64,000 nucleotides of DNA from Streptomyces mirabilis (GCF_018310535.1 NZ_CP074102.1:434001-498000); one strand, 5' to 3'; numbered from the stretch's first letter, positions 1 to 8,045 are shown. Numbers and translations: made by a program. Notes: generated by a model from the letters alone, not told the origin.

Positions 1-19
1 GCACGAGTTCGACCTGTAG
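1..19 (+). other. Possible 3' end of an upstream gene
   Basis: Read from base 2, the first bases give His-Glu-Phe-Asp-Leu and a TAG stop at 17-19, which could be the tail of a plus-strand gene converging on the next one. The fragment is too short to identify. The rest of this edge, up to base 72, shows nothing. Confidence 0.25.
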
Positions 20-72
20 TTCCCCACCGGCTCCGGCCGCGCCACCTCGACGGCCGGGACACGTGAGGTGGC

Positions 73-1143
73 TCAGGCGCCGCGCGTGGCGCGCCTGCGC
101 CACTTCACGTACTCCGCCTCCGGGTCGCCGGTGCGGGACCAGGGCATCCGGCTGGCGCGCACCCCAAGCGTCCGGAAGAGCGGGGCCGCGAGATCCCACT
201 GGCCGGCGTAACTCGCGGCGTGCGCCAGGTAGTTGAGGTCGCGCACCTCCTCCGGCGCGGGCTGGCCGTCCGGGCGCGCGGATATCCAGCGCTGCCAGGT
301 GCGCCGTACGTCGTCGACGGCTCCTTCGTGGTTCCAGTGCCCGTCGAGGTCGACGGGCGCGTCCGGCCGCCCCTTCGCCTCCTCCTGGAGAAAGCGGTAC
401 TCCTCCACACGGGCGAACTGCACCAGGACCGGCAGCGCGCAGCCCGGCGGGGCGACGCTCGCCGCGTCGCGGGCGAAGTCGTACATCAGGGCGTGGGTGC
501 CGTGCCAGCGCGCCGAGTAGTAGCGCAGCACATGGAGGTGGCCCTCGATCGTGTAGGGGTCACGGGCGTGCAACTCGTCCCACCAGCGGCCGAGTTCCTG
601 GCGGCGCACCCCGGCGGCATAGAGCCGGGCGACGGAGATGAGGCAGATCCAGGGCGTGGGGTCCTCGGGGTAGGCTTCGGCGCCCTGGAGACAAGCCAGC
701 ACCGCCCGGTCGACGCGTCGCTGTTCGACGGGTACGCGCCCACCCGCGGCGGTGGCGAGGGTGAAGGCCCTGGCCACCTCGGTCGCGGCCCGCAGGACCA
801 GGGCGTCGGCGCTGCGCGGCTCCGCGGCGAGCCAGGACTCGACCGCCGAGTTGCCCGCGCACGCCGGCGCGAGCAGCCGGATCCGGTGGGCGCGCACGGA
901 CCACGCGGGGCCGGTCACCCGCAGCAGATCCCGCAGGCCCTGCCAGCGCCCGTTGGCGATGTCCTTGCGTGCGGTGGAGAGGGGCGCGTCCCCGTAGTCG
1001 GGGTCGAAGTCGGGGGTGAAGCGGTCTCCCGGCATGGGCTCCCTCTCAGAACATGAGGCACTGAAACCGGCCTCGGAGCCGGAGGCCGATTGCTCCACGT
1101 CCTGGGCAGCGGACTGGGGGCGATACCGTGCTGCCGCTGTCAT
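73..1143 (-). CDS. Conserved hypothetical protein, possibly TPR-like helical
   Basis: This is a 356-residue soluble protein with no signal peptide or membrane segment. It is rich in Trp and Arg. Its central part (about residues 90-330) reads as repeated helix pairs built around phrases such as 'YPEDPTPWICLISVARLY' and 'NYLAHAASYAGQWDLAAPLF', which resemble TPR-type helical hairpins. I do not recognise a catalytic motif, and the function is unknown. Two starts are possible. The ATG at 1143 has only a distant GGAG upstream. An internal ATG at 1034 follows a purine-rich AGAGGGAG and begins 'MPGDRFTPDFDPDYGDAP', so the first 36 residues may not be translated. It is transcribed alone and converges on whatever lies left of the window. 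Confidence 0.7.
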   Translation of the reverse strand: MTAAARYRPQSAAQDVEQSASGSEAGFSASCSEREPMPGDRFTPDFDPDYGDAPLSTARKDIANGRWQGLRDLLRVTGPAWSVRAHRIRLLAPACAGNSAVESWLAAEPRSADALVLRAATEVARAFTLATAAGGRVPVEQRRVDRAVLACLQGAEAYPEDPTPWICLISVARLYAAGVRRQELGRWWDELHARDPYTIEGHLHVLRYYSARWHGTHALMYDFARDAASVAPPGCALPVLVQFARVEEYRFLQEEAKGRPDAPVDLDGHWNHEGAVDDVRRTWQRWISARPDGQPAPEEVRDLNYLAHAASYAGQWDLAAPLFRTLGVRASRMPWSRTGDPEAEYVKWRRRATRGA

Positions 1144-1201
1144 CGGCCGACGGTCGCTCCGCAGAGGTGTTCCGCGGGTGGTGTGATGATAGCGGTGGCC
1201 A

Positions 1202-1219
1202 TTGACGTTTCAATGTCAA
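1202..1219. promoter_or_regulatory. Imperfect inverted repeat in intergenic region
   Basis: The sequence TTGACGTT-TC-AATGTCAA has arms matching at 7 of 8 positions. It lies upstream of the hypothetical gene and downstream of the dehydratase fusion. On the minus strand it supplies a TTGACA-like box, and TATCAT lies at 1186-1191, but the 22-base spacing is longer than normal. It may be an operator or a weak promoter. Confidence 0.35.
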
Positions 1220-1280
1220 CTGACGGGTAATATGCGCCGCCCGGGACTCGGACGAGCGGCGGCGGCACACGGCTGAAGCG

Positions 1281-3098
1281 TCACCGCCCCGGCCGGCGCG
1301 GCAGGTGCTGCGCGGCCAGCCGCACGGGGGCGTTCTGCGCTCCGTAGCCCCGGTAGCCGCCGTCACGCTGGACGAGTTCGAAGAAGACACGGCCGACCGT
1401 CTCGGTGTAGCAGTGGCGGAACTCGCCCTCCGCGTCACGGTCGTAGAGGATGCCGAGTTCGCGGTACGCCGCCAGCTCGCCGTCGGCGAACTCATACCGC
1501 GCGGCGAGGTCGTCGTAGTAGTTCGCGGGCATCGCCAGCAGTCGGCCGCCGGCCTCGCGGAAGCGGCGGGCCGCGGTGACCACGTCGTCCGAGGCGAGGG
1601 CGATGTGCTGGGCGCGGGCGCCCTCGTCGGTGGGGGCGGGCCCGACGCCGAGGGCGATACGGACGCTGCCGTCGGCGCTGGTGACCGCACGGCTGCGGTG
1701 CAGCCCGTACGGATCGGCGACATCGACGCTGTCCTGTGCGCTCAGCCCGAGCACACTGCGGTGGAAGAGCGCCGCCTCGTCGAACTGGTGCCAGGGCTGG
1801 GTGAGGGCCAGGTGGTCGATACGGGCCACGTGCTGCGGGAGTCGTTCGTGCGGGACCGGCACGAAGTCGCCTGTCCAGCTCGCGAGTTCGGGGTGCCCGG
1901 AGCGATCCGTGACGCAGAAGAAGAGTTCGGTGCCGTCGGGGGCGGCCACCGCGTCCAGCGGTGCGTCCTCGGGGGCACGACGGCGAGGCAGAACCGGGGC
2001 GAGGAGGGATTCGGCGCGCCGGGCCGCGGCGGCCGGGTCCGGGGACTCCAGGCCGACAGCGGCGAGGGCGGTGCCGTCGCGCCGGGCGGCCGGTCCGGTG
2101 TTGACGAGGACACGGGCCTCGCCCTGCTGCCAGAGGTCGACGGGCTTGCTGCGGTGCCTGGCGCTGCGGGTGAAGCCGAGGGCGCCGAGGAGCGCGGTGA
2201 CGGGTTCGGCGTCGGAGGTGACGAGCTCGGCGAAGGCGACACCGGTCGGCACCACGGGCGCGGGCGGGGCCGCGAGTCCAGTCGCCTCCTGGAGGACGAG
2301 GAGGGAGCGGCGTGCGTCCACGGCGGTCGGCCCGGCCTCGGCCTGCCGGAAGACGTCGTTGAAGACCTCGAGGGAGAGCGGTCCGCGGTATCCGGCCCGC
2401 AGGACGTGTCCGAGGAACCCCGCGATGTCGAAGCCGCCCTGGCCCGGGAAGCAACGGTAGTGGCGGCTCCACTGCAGGACGTCCATCGCCATCAGGGGGG
2501 CGTCGGCGAGTTGCAGGAAGAAGATCTTCTCTCCGGGGATGTCCTCGATGCCCTTGGGGTCGCCGCCGCGGGCAAGGATGTGGAAGCTGTCGAGGCAGGT
2601 GCCGAGGGCGGGGTGGTCCGCGGCTTCGACGATGCTCCAGGCGTGGTCGTACGTACTCACATGGCGGCCCCACGCGAGCGCCTCGTAGGCGACGCGCATG
2701 CCGAAGTCCTGAGCGAGGTCCGCGAGCCGGCGCAGCTGGTCGGCCGCGAGCGCGTCGTCGTCCACGGCGAGCGGGGAGACGCTGGAGCAGACCAGGACCG
2801 TGTCGGTGCCGAGGCGGCGCATGAGTTCGAACTTGTGCCGGGCGCGGCGCAGATTGCGGGCGAACTCCTCCTCGGGCACCGCTTCGATGTCCCGCATCGG
2901 CTGGTACAGGTCGATGCTCAGACCGAGGTCCGCGGTGCGGGCCCGGATCTCCTCGGGTGTGAGGGGGCTCGCGAGCAGATCGTTCTCGAAGATCTCCACC
3001 CCGTCGAACCCCGCCCGCCCCGCGGCCGTGAGCTTCTCGGTCAGGGACCCACTGAGCGAGACAGTGGCAATGGACGTACGCACGTCGATACTCCTCAT
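1281..3098 (-). CDS. quiC: 3-dehydroshikimate dehydratase / HPPD-like fusion (QuiC type)
   Basis: This 605-residue protein has two domains. Residues 1-285 form a sugar phosphate isomerase/epimerase TIM barrel ('GFDGVEIFENDLL'). Candidate metal ligands are the Glu in 'VAYEALAWG', the Asp in 'GTCLDSFH', the Gln in 'FFLQLADAP' and the Glu in 'LSLEVFND', the E-D-Q-E set of bacterial 3-dehydroshikimate dehydratases. Residues 310-605 are a double glyoxalase (VOC) module like 4-hydroxyphenylpyruvate dioxygenase, with metal ligands expected at 'RIDHLAL', 'AQHIALAS' and 'VFFELVQR'. The first half should convert 3-dehydroshikimate to protocatechuate. The VOC half in this family is of uncertain activity. 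The ATG at 3098 has GGAG upstream. The open frame continues to 3266 only through repeat DNA. The shikimate dehydrogenase, regulator and transporter next door support a catabolic role. Confidence 0.85.
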   Translation of the reverse strand: MRSIDVRTSIATVSLSGSLTEKLTAAGRAGFDGVEIFENDLLASPLTPEEIRARTADLGLSIDLYQPMRDIEAVPEEEFARNLRRARHKFELMRRLGTDTVLVCSSVSPLAVDDDALAADQLRRLADLAQDFGMRVAYEALAWGRHVSTYDHAWSIVEAADHPALGTCLDSFHILARGGDPKGIEDIPGEKIFFLQLADAPLMAMDVLQWSRHYRCFPGQGGFDIAGFLGHVLRAGYRGPLSLEVFNDVFRQAEAGPTAVDARRSLLVLQEATGLAAPPAPVVPTGVAFAELVTSDAEPVTALLGALGFTRSARHRSKPVDLWQQGEARVLVNTGPAARRDGTALAAVGLESPDPAAAARRAESLLAPVLPRRRAPEDAPLDAVAAPDGTELFFCVTDRSGHPELASWTGDFVPVPHERLPQHVARIDHLALTQPWHQFDEAALFHRSVLGLSAQDSVDVADPYGLHRSRAVTSADGSVRIALGVGPAPTDEGARAQHIALASDDVVTAARRFREAGGRLLAMPANYYDDLAARYEFADGELAAYRELGILYDRDAEGEFRHCYTETVGRVFFELVQRDGGYRGYGAQNAPVRLAAQHLPRRPGR

Positions 3099-3133
3099 CC
3101 AGCGCTCCAGACACAGGCACGGCCAGGCCCGAG

Positions 3134-3175
3134 CCCCGCAAGGGGCGCGGGGAACTGCGCGATCAACCCCCACCG
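3134..3175. repeat. Dispersed 42-bp intergenic repeat, copy 1
   Basis: This is the first of two nearly identical 42-bp units beginning CCCCGCAAGGGGCGCGGGG and continuing AACTGCGCGA. The CCCCGCAAGGGG part can form a short hairpin. From memory, this motif is very common between Streptomyces genes. Confidence 0.75.
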
Positions 3176-3208
3176 CCCCGCACCCGCCGCCCGACCTCAG
3201 CCACCCCG

Positions 3209-3250
3209 CCCCGCAAGGGGCGCGGGGAACTGCGCGACCAGCCCCCACCG
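3209..3250. repeat. Dispersed 42-bp intergenic repeat, copy 2
   Basis: This second copy lies 75 bp from the first in the same orientation and matches it at 40 of 42 positions. It lies between the dehydrogenase stop and the fusion-gene start. Each copy carries a short hairpin. Confidence 0.75.
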
Positions 3251-3298
3251 ACCGGCACCCCGCCACACAACCCGAGCCACCCCACCCACAAGGCGTCC

Positions 3299-4183
3299 TC
3301 AGCCACGAACACCCGCCGCACCCGACACACCCGCCAGCTCAGAAATGTCCGCCAGCATCCGAACAGCATCCGGCTCCCGCCCCGTGAACAGCCGAAACGC
3401 GTCCGCCGCCTGGAACACGGCCATGCCCCCGCCATCCAGCGTCGCGCACCCCACCGCCCGCGCCGTGCGCAGCAACTCGGTCTCCAGAGGCCGGTACACC
3501 ACCTCGGCGACCCACAGCCCGGGATGCAACAGCCCGGCAGGGAACGGCAGCCCGGGATGGGCCGCCATCCCGGTGGGCGTCGCGTGCACCACCCCGTCGG
3601 CCAGGCCGAGCAGCCCCCCGAGCGCATCCGGCGTCCCGGCCACCGCCCGCCCCGCACCGAAGTGCCGGTTCAGCCCGGCGGCAAGATCCGTCGCCCGGTC
3701 CGGCATCGCGTCCACGACGGTGACGTGCCCCGCGCCCAGCGTCAGCACGGCGTGGGCGACCGCCGCCCCCGCCCCGCCCGCACCCAGCTGCACGACCCGC
3801 TCCAGCGGGACGTCGGGCAGCCCGCGCGCGAAGGACGCCGCGAACCCGGTGACATCGGTGTTGTGCCCGACCGCACGGCCCCCCTCGAAGACGACGGTGT
3901 TGACCGCGCCGAGGGCCGCCGCCTGCGGAGCGAGCTCGTCGAGGTGGTCGATGACCAGCTGCTTGCAGGGATGCGTGATGTTCAGCCCGTCGAAGCCGAG
4001 GTCCCGCGCGGCACGTACGAGATCGCCCACCGCCTCCGGCCCGACGCCGAGCACGTCGATGTCGATCAGTCGGTACAGATAGCGAAGTCCCTGCCGGTCG
4101 GCCTCTCGCTCGTGCAGCGCGGGGCTGAGCGAGGGGCCGATGCCGGAACCGATGAGGCCGACGAGATACGTGTCCATGGTCAC
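3299..4183 (-). CDS. aroE: Shikimate (quinate) dehydrogenase
   Basis: This 294-residue protein is of usual AroE length. The N-terminal substrate domain has 'GSGIGPSLSPALHEREAD', the shikimate-binding Ser-x-Ser region. Next come 'GLNITHPCKQ', with the catalytic Lys, and 'GHNTDVTGF', with the catalytic Asp. The Rossmann motif is 'QLGAGGAGAAVAHAV' at about residue 130. It interconverts 3-dehydroshikimate and shikimate with NAD(P). Because it lies directly upstream of a 3-dehydroshikimate dehydratase on the same strand, I infer that it works in catabolism and is not the housekeeping biosynthetic copy. Translation may begin at GTG 4183, 6 bases after AGGAGG, or at ATG 4177. It is transcribed away from the TetR gene. 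Confidence 0.88.
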   Translation of the reverse strand: MTMDTYLVGLIGSGIGPSLSPALHEREADRQGLRYLYRLIDIDVLGVGPEAVGDLVRAARDLGFDGLNITHPCKQLVIDHLDELAPQAAALGAVNTVVFEGGRAVGHNTDVTGFAASFARGLPDVPLERVVQLGAGGAGAAVAHAVLTLGAGHVTVVDAMPDRATDLAAGLNRHFGAGRAVAGTPDALGGLLGLADGVVHATPTGMAAHPGLPFPAGLLHPGLWVAEVVYRPLETELLRTARAVGCATLDGGGMAVFQAADAFRLFTGREPDAVRMLADISELAGVSGAAGVRG

Positions 4184-4205
4184 GGCGGACCTCCTGAGCG
4201 ACTCA

Positions 4206-4229
4206 CTAATGTACGAACTAGTACGTTAG
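4206..4229. promoter_or_regulatory. Palindromic operator between aroE and tetR
   Basis: The palindrome is CTAAtGTAC-N6-GTACgTTAG, 24 bp long and symmetric at 9 of 12 half-site positions. It lies 22 bp upstream of the dehydrogenase start in the region shared with the divergent TetR gene. The size fits a TetR dimer. A related 24-bp site with the same CTAA...TTAG ends lies before the transporter at 5136-5159. Confidence 0.65.
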
Positions 4230-4340
4230 CTATATCAGCATCCCGAGCTCACGGGAAGGCCCGCCCCGGAACTCGGGACCACGGCGGCAGACCCTGCTTC
4301 TACAATCGCGGGCACTGACCCTCTCGCCCGAAGGAAGCCG

Positions 4341-5006
4341 ATGACCAGCGTCGAAGAACCTGCACGGCCCGGCGGGCGCATCCGCGACGCCGCCCGGACC
4401 AGGGCCGAGATTCTCGACGTGGCGACCCAGGAGTTCTCGCGGGCCGGCTTCGCCGGTGCCCGCGTCGACGAGATCGCCGCCCGCACCCGCACCACCAAGC
4501 GGATGATCTATTACTACTTCGGCGGCAAGGAGCAGCTGTTCACGGCCGTTCTGGAGCGTGCGTACTCCGTGATCCGGATGGCCGAACAGGAGCTGGACGT
4601 CGAGCACTTGGACCCGGTCGCGGCCATCCGCAGGCTCGCCGAGCTGACCTTCGACCACCATGAGGCGCACCCGGACTTCATCCGGCTGGTCAGCATCGAG
4701 AACATCCACGAGGCGGAGCACATAGCCGCGTCCGAGGAGCTCGGGAAGATCGGTTCGCCCGCGCTGGAGGTGATCCGCCGGATCCTGGAGACCGGCCGGA
4801 GGTCGGGGCTGTTCACGGCCGACGTCGACGCCGTGGACCTGCACGCGATGATCAGCTCGTTCTGCTTCTTCCGGGTCTCCAACCGCCATACCTTCGGCGC
4901 CCTCTTCGGCCGTGACCTGGTCGCCCCTGACCAGCGGGAGCACTACCGGACCATGCTCGGCGACATGGTCATCGCCTATCTGACGGCGGACCGCACCCAG
5001 GACTGA
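4341..5006 (+). CDS. TetR-family regulator of the shikimate catabolic unit
   Basis: This 221-residue protein has an N-terminal TetR helix-turn-helix at about residues 20-66: 'ILDVATQEFSRAGFAGARV', 'IAARTRTTKRMIYYYFGGKE'. The 150-residue helical ligand domain includes 'HEAHPDFIRLVSIENIHEAEH' and ends 'GDMVIAYLTADRTQD'. ATG 4341 is the first start in frame, preceded by GAAGGAAGCCG. It is divergent from the dehydrogenase and upstream of the transporter. I infer that it represses both flanking operons through the palindromes at 4206-4229 and 5136-5159, with a shikimate-pathway acid as ligand. A hairpin terminator follows the stop. Confidence 0.85.
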   Translation: MTSVEEPARPGGRIRDAARTRAEILDVATQEFSRAGFAGARVDEIAARTRTTKRMIYYYFGGKEQLFTAVLERAYSVIRMAEQELDVEHLDPVAAIRRLAELTFDHHEAHPDFIRLVSIENIHEAEHIAASEELGKIGSPALEVIRRILETGRRSGLFTADVDAVDLHAMISSFCFFRVSNRHTFGALFGRDLVAPDQREHYRTMLGDMVIAYLTADRTQD

Positions 5007-5023
5007 GAACCGGAGCACCGACA

Positions 5024-5059
5024 CCCCGTCCCACGCCCCGCTCCGGGGCCGGGACGGGG
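5024..5059 (+). terminator. Rho-independent-type hairpin after tetR
   Basis: The arms CCCCGTCCC...GCCCCG and CGGGGC...GGGACGGGG form a long GC stem with a three-base loop, starting 17 bases after the TetR stop. There is no T-run, as is usual in streptomycetes. Confidence 0.75.
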
Positions 5060-5135
5060 CACGGCCGGAAAGATCCTTCAGTACGACCTCTTGACACCCG
5101 GGAAACGTGGGCGCAACATCCGTAGCCATCCGCTA

Positions 5136-5159
5136 CTAACTATCCAGTGGGTTAATTAG
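5136..5159. promoter_or_regulatory. Second CTAA...TTAG palindrome, before the transporter
   Basis: This 24-bp imperfect palindrome begins CTAAcTAtCC and ends GGtTAaTTAG, symmetric at 8 of 12 half-site positions. It matches the length and terminal tetranucleotides of the site at 4206-4229 but differs inside. It lies about 150 bp upstream of the transporter start, a plausible promoter position. The rest of 5060-5308 shows no gene. Confidence 0.5.
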
Positions 5160-5308
5160 CCGGACGCACAACGTTGAGCAGGCTCCCTACCGTCAAGCAG
5201 ACTCGTCGCATCCGGCACGGCCGACCCGTACACCCCCAGGGCCCCGGCACCTCTCCCCTCCGCCACTCCGTCACTCCCGTCCCCGGAGTTCCCTCGAAGG
5301 AGCACGCC

Positions 5309-6661
5309 GTGTCTGTCCCCGCCGTCCCGCTCGACGCGCCACCCGGCCAGCCCCGGAAGGCCGCCATGGCCGCCTGGATCGGCAGCGCCCTGGAGTACTA
5401 CGACTTCTTCATCTACGGCAGCGCCGCCGCCCTGATCTTCCCGAAGGTCTTCTTCGACGAGTCGGACCCGGCCACCGCGACCCTCCTCTCGCTGGCCACG
5501 TTCGGTGTCGCGTACGCGGCCCGCCCGGTCGGCGCGCTCTTCCTCGGCCACTTCGGCGACCGGGTCGGCCGCAAGAAGATCATGGTCTTCACGCTGATCC
5601 TGATGGGCCTGTCGACGTTCCTCATCGGCTGTCTGCCCACCCGCGCCCAGGTCGGCGGCCTCGCCCCGGTCCTGCTGGTGCTCTGCCGCGTTCTCCAGGG
5701 CATCTCCGCGGCCGGTGAGCAGGCGAGCGCCAACTCCATGACGCTGGAACACGCGCCACCCAACCGCCGGGGTTTCTTCACCAGCTTCACCCTCAGCGGC
5801 ACCCAGGGCGGCCAGCTCCTGGCGACCCTGGTGTTCCTGCCGGTCGCCGCGCTGCCCGAGGACCAACTGCTCTCCTGGGGCTGGCGTGTGCCGTTCTGGG
5901 CGAGCGTCGCGGTCGCCGTGGTCGGCTATGTCATCCGCCGCACCCTCCAGGAGACTCCCGCCTTCACCCAGCAGGCCGCGAGCGAGGGCGTTCCCAAATT
6001 GCCGCTCCTCGTGCTCCTGCGCGAGCACTGGGCGGACGTCCTGCGGGTCGTCGCGGGCGCCCTGATCGCCTCGGTCAGCACGATCTTCACGGTGTGGGCG
6101 CTGGCGTACGGCACGAGCGACTCGGTCGGGCTGTCGCGCACGCAGATGCTGTGGGTGGGCGCGCTCGCCAACGTCGTCGCCCTCGGTGCGATCCCCGCCT
6201 GGGCCACGCTCTCCGACCGTATCGGCCGCCGTCCGGTCTATCTGATCGGCGCCGCGGGCAGCGCCGTGCTGATGTTCGCCTACCTGTGGGCCATATCCAC
6301 CGGCTCGTACCCCCTCGTCCTCCTCTTCGGCATCCTCGCCTTCGGTGTCGTGTACAGCGCGGCCAACGGTGTCTGGCCGTCCTTCTACGGCGAGATGTTC
6401 TCCACCCGCGTCCGGCTCTCCGGTATGGCGATCGGCACGCAGATCGGCTTCGCCGTCGCCGGGTTCGCGGTCACCTTCGCCGCGCAGATCGCGGGCCCGG
6501 GCGGCGACGACTGGTCGTCCGTGGCGCTGTTCACCGCGGCCCTGTGCGTCCCGCCGGTGATCGCCGCGCTGACCGCCCGCGAGACGCACACGGTGCCGAC
6601 GGAGGAGCTGGGTGAGCGGGTGCCCCGGGACGCCGCGAAGCGCGAGACCGTCACCGCCTGA
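5309..6661 (+). CDS. MHS-type MFS transporter (shikimate/aromatic acid importer)
   Basis: This 450-residue transporter has about 12 membrane segments. It belongs to the metabolite:H+ symporter branch: the N-terminus 'AAWIGSALEYYDFFIYGSA' and the loop 'GHFGDRVGRKKIMVFTLILM' are its hallmarks. A second copy of the loop motif is 'SDRIGRRPVYLIG'. The branch includes shikimate (ShiA), alpha-ketoglutarate and proline/betaine importers. With dehydratase and dehydrogenase neighbours, shikimate or quinate is the likely substrate. The start chosen is GTG 5309, 6 bases after GAAGGAG. The frame is open further upstream but lacks a ribosome site. A 13-bp hairpin follows the gene. Confidence 0.85.
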   Translation: MSVPAVPLDAPPGQPRKAAMAAWIGSALEYYDFFIYGSAAALIFPKVFFDESDPATATLLSLATFGVAYAARPVGALFLGHFGDRVGRKKIMVFTLILMGLSTFLIGCLPTRAQVGGLAPVLLVLCRVLQGISAAGEQASANSMTLEHAPPNRRGFFTSFTLSGTQGGQLLATLVFLPVAALPEDQLLSWGWRVPFWASVAVAVVGYVIRRTLQETPAFTQQAASEGVPKLPLLVLLREHWADVLRVVAGALIASVSTIFTVWALAYGTSDSVGLSRTQMLWVGALANVVALGAIPAWATLSDRIGRRPVYLIGAAGSAVLMFAYLWAISTGSYPLVLLFGILAFGVVYSAANGVWPSFYGEMFSTRVRLSGMAIGTQIGFAVAGFAVTFAAQIAGPGGDDWSSVALFTAALCVPPVIAALTARETHTVPTEELGERVPRDAAKRETVTA

Positions 6662-6695
6662 ACCCCTGACCGCGCGCTCCGTACCCCGGTCACTC

Positions 6696-6728
6696 ACGTC
6701 CCCGGCAGCCTCGGACTGCCGGGGACGT
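6696..6728 (+). terminator. Perfect 13-bp hairpin terminator
   Basis: The arms ACGTCCCCGGCAG and CTGCCGGGGACGT pair perfectly around a 7-base loop, 35 bases after the transporter stop. The convergent TetR gene ends at 6822, so the hairpin may serve both directions. Confidence 0.8.
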
Positions 6729-6821
6729 GGCGGTTCTCGGGCCGGTGCGGTCGGGGCGGAGTTGACATCCGACGTTTTCGGCAAGAACATCGGCCGGAAC
6801 AAGCGGAAAGAAACAGCGCGG

Positions 6822-7487
6822 TCACACAGAGCCACTCCGCGCACCCCGGCCGGGTTCAGGGGCGGCCGGTGTGCGCGGAGACCCCATCGACCCTCGGCTC
6901 ACCGTTCGAGCCCCGTCCAGCAGGGGACCGAGCTCGTGGGTCACAGCGGTCAGGGCCCGTACGTCCCGTTCGGCTCTGGCGATGAGGAGTGCCCCCTCCA
7001 GGGCACTGATCATGAGCGTGGCCAGCGGTTCGGCCCGTCCGGCCGGTACGCCCATGTCCGTCAGGGCCTCGGCCACCGCGCGGTTCCAGCGGGCGAACGC
7101 GGCGGCGGCAGCGGTCCTGGTGGACTCGGTGGACTCCGCGCAGTTCACGGTCGCCGCCGCGACGGGGCAGCCGGAGGCGAATCCGGCCTCCTGGAACTCG
7201 TCGGCCCACTGCTGCACCATCGCCGCGAACAGACCGCTCGGCGTCGGCCGGGACAGCGCGGCGAGAAAGCGCGCGACGCGCTTGCCCGCGTAACCGCCCG
7301 CCCAGTCCACGGCCTCGTTGACCAACTGCTCCTTGACGACCGGGAAGTAGTGCTGGAGAGATCCGCGCGGCGCCCGCGCATGCGCGGCGACCTCGCGCAT
7401 GCCCGTCGCGGTGACCCCGTCGCGCCGGATGAGCTGTGCCGCGCTGAACACCATCCGCTCGCGCGGCCCCCGCTCGGAAACCGTCAT
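6822..7487 (-). CDS. TetR-family regulator, YxaF/LmrA type
   Basis: This 221-residue protein has its helix-turn-helix at residues 12-56 ('AAQLIRRDGVTATGMREV', 'RAPRGSLQHYFPVVKEQLV'). The C-terminal domain carries 'EFQEAGFASGCPVAAATVN', typical of the YxaF/LmrA branch that usually controls drug efflux or flavin enzymes. A Pro/Arg-rich tail of about 20 residues follows. ATG 7487 is the only good start. The F420-type oxidoreductase lies immediately upstream on the same strand, 16 bases away, so the two are probably cotranscribed. No clear operator was seen in the short gap. Confidence 0.82.
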   Translation of the reverse strand: MTVSERGPRERMVFSAAQLIRRDGVTATGMREVAAHARAPRGSLQHYFPVVKEQLVNEAVDWAGGYAGKRVARFLAALSRPTPSGLFAAMVQQWADEFQEAGFASGCPVAAATVNCAESTESTRTAAAAAFARWNRAVAEALTDMGVPAGRAEPLATLMISALEGALLIARAERDVRALTAVTHELGPLLDGARTVSRGSMGSPRTPAAPEPGRGARSGSV

Positions 7488-7503
7488 CGACGAGGGAGCG
7501 GGC

Positions 7504-7944
7504 TCAGCGTCCGCGCGGGATGCCGTACGCGCGCTCCACGTGGAGCCGTAGGACGAGTCGGCCGTCGCTGACCATCGCGGCCCGGTAGTCGTCCCAGTCG
7601 GGGTGCTCGCCCCGGACGGCCCGGTAGAGCCGCACCAGCTCCTCGACGGTCTCGTCGTGGGGGTCCCGGGCGACGGGCGTGAGCTCGGCGGTGCCCTCGG
7701 CGACCGTGTACGCCCAACGGTCCTCGGCCGTCACGTGGTAGGAGGCCCGCGGGTCCCGGCGCAGATTGCGGGTCTTGGCGCGATCGTCCGTGATCGAGAC
7801 CCGGACGATCCGCTCGTCGGGATCGTAGGCGTGGTTCACGTTGGACAGCTGGGGCCGGCCGTCCTTCTTGAGGGTGACCAGCACCCCGCCGTCGTACTCG
7901 GAGAGCAGCTTGAGCAGTGTGTCCTGCGTCGCGTCCTGAGTCAT
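7504..7944 (-). CDS. PPOX-class F420-dependent oxidoreductase
   Basis: This 146-residue split-barrel flavin/deazaflavin enzyme has the family patterns 'GVLVTLKKDGRPQLSNVNHAY', 'RIVRVSITDDRAKTRNLRRD' and 'ASYHVTAEDRWAYTVAEGTAEL'. The Lys/Arg-rich 'AKTRNLRRDP' stretch is where F420 or FMN phosphate is bound in relatives. The length is standard. It starts at ATG 7944. The upstream side is the operator-dense region shared with a divergent TetR gene, so that repressor may control this gene as well as its own. The physiological substrate is unknown. Confidence 0.82.
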   Translation of the reverse strand: MTQDATQDTLLKLLSEYDGGVLVTLKKDGRPQLSNVNHAYDPDERIVRVSITDDRAKTRNLRRDPRASYHVTAEDRWAYTVAEGTAELTPVARDPHDETVEELVRLYRAVRGEHPDWDDYRAAMVSDGRLVLRLHVERAYGIPRGR

Positions 7945-7985
7945 GTATCGCTCAACCCCGGGGGACGCATGGCCATTCCCGTCGC

Positions 7986-8045
7986 GTAGACACTGTCTAC
8001 CGACAAGGTAGACAGTGTCTACGGGAACTGGTAGACACTGTCTAT
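7986..8045. promoter_or_regulatory. Three tandem copies of a 15-bp palindromic operator
   Basis: GTAGACACTGTCTAC lies at 7986-8000, GTAGACAGTGTCTAC at 8008-8022 and GTAGACACTGTCTAT at 8031-8045. The first two have perfect 7-bp arms around one central base. The third differs only in its last base, where it runs into the ATG of the TetR gene at 8044. Centres are 22-23 bp apart, about two helical turns, so three dimers could sit on one face of the DNA. Confidence 0.88.

Noticed and set aside
1305..4082. Very long plus-strand open frame (925 codons) opposite the shikimate genes
   Set aside because: It is antisense to two convincing genes, is full of low-complexity Gly/Arg/Glu text and has no ribosome site; a GC-rich antisense shadow.
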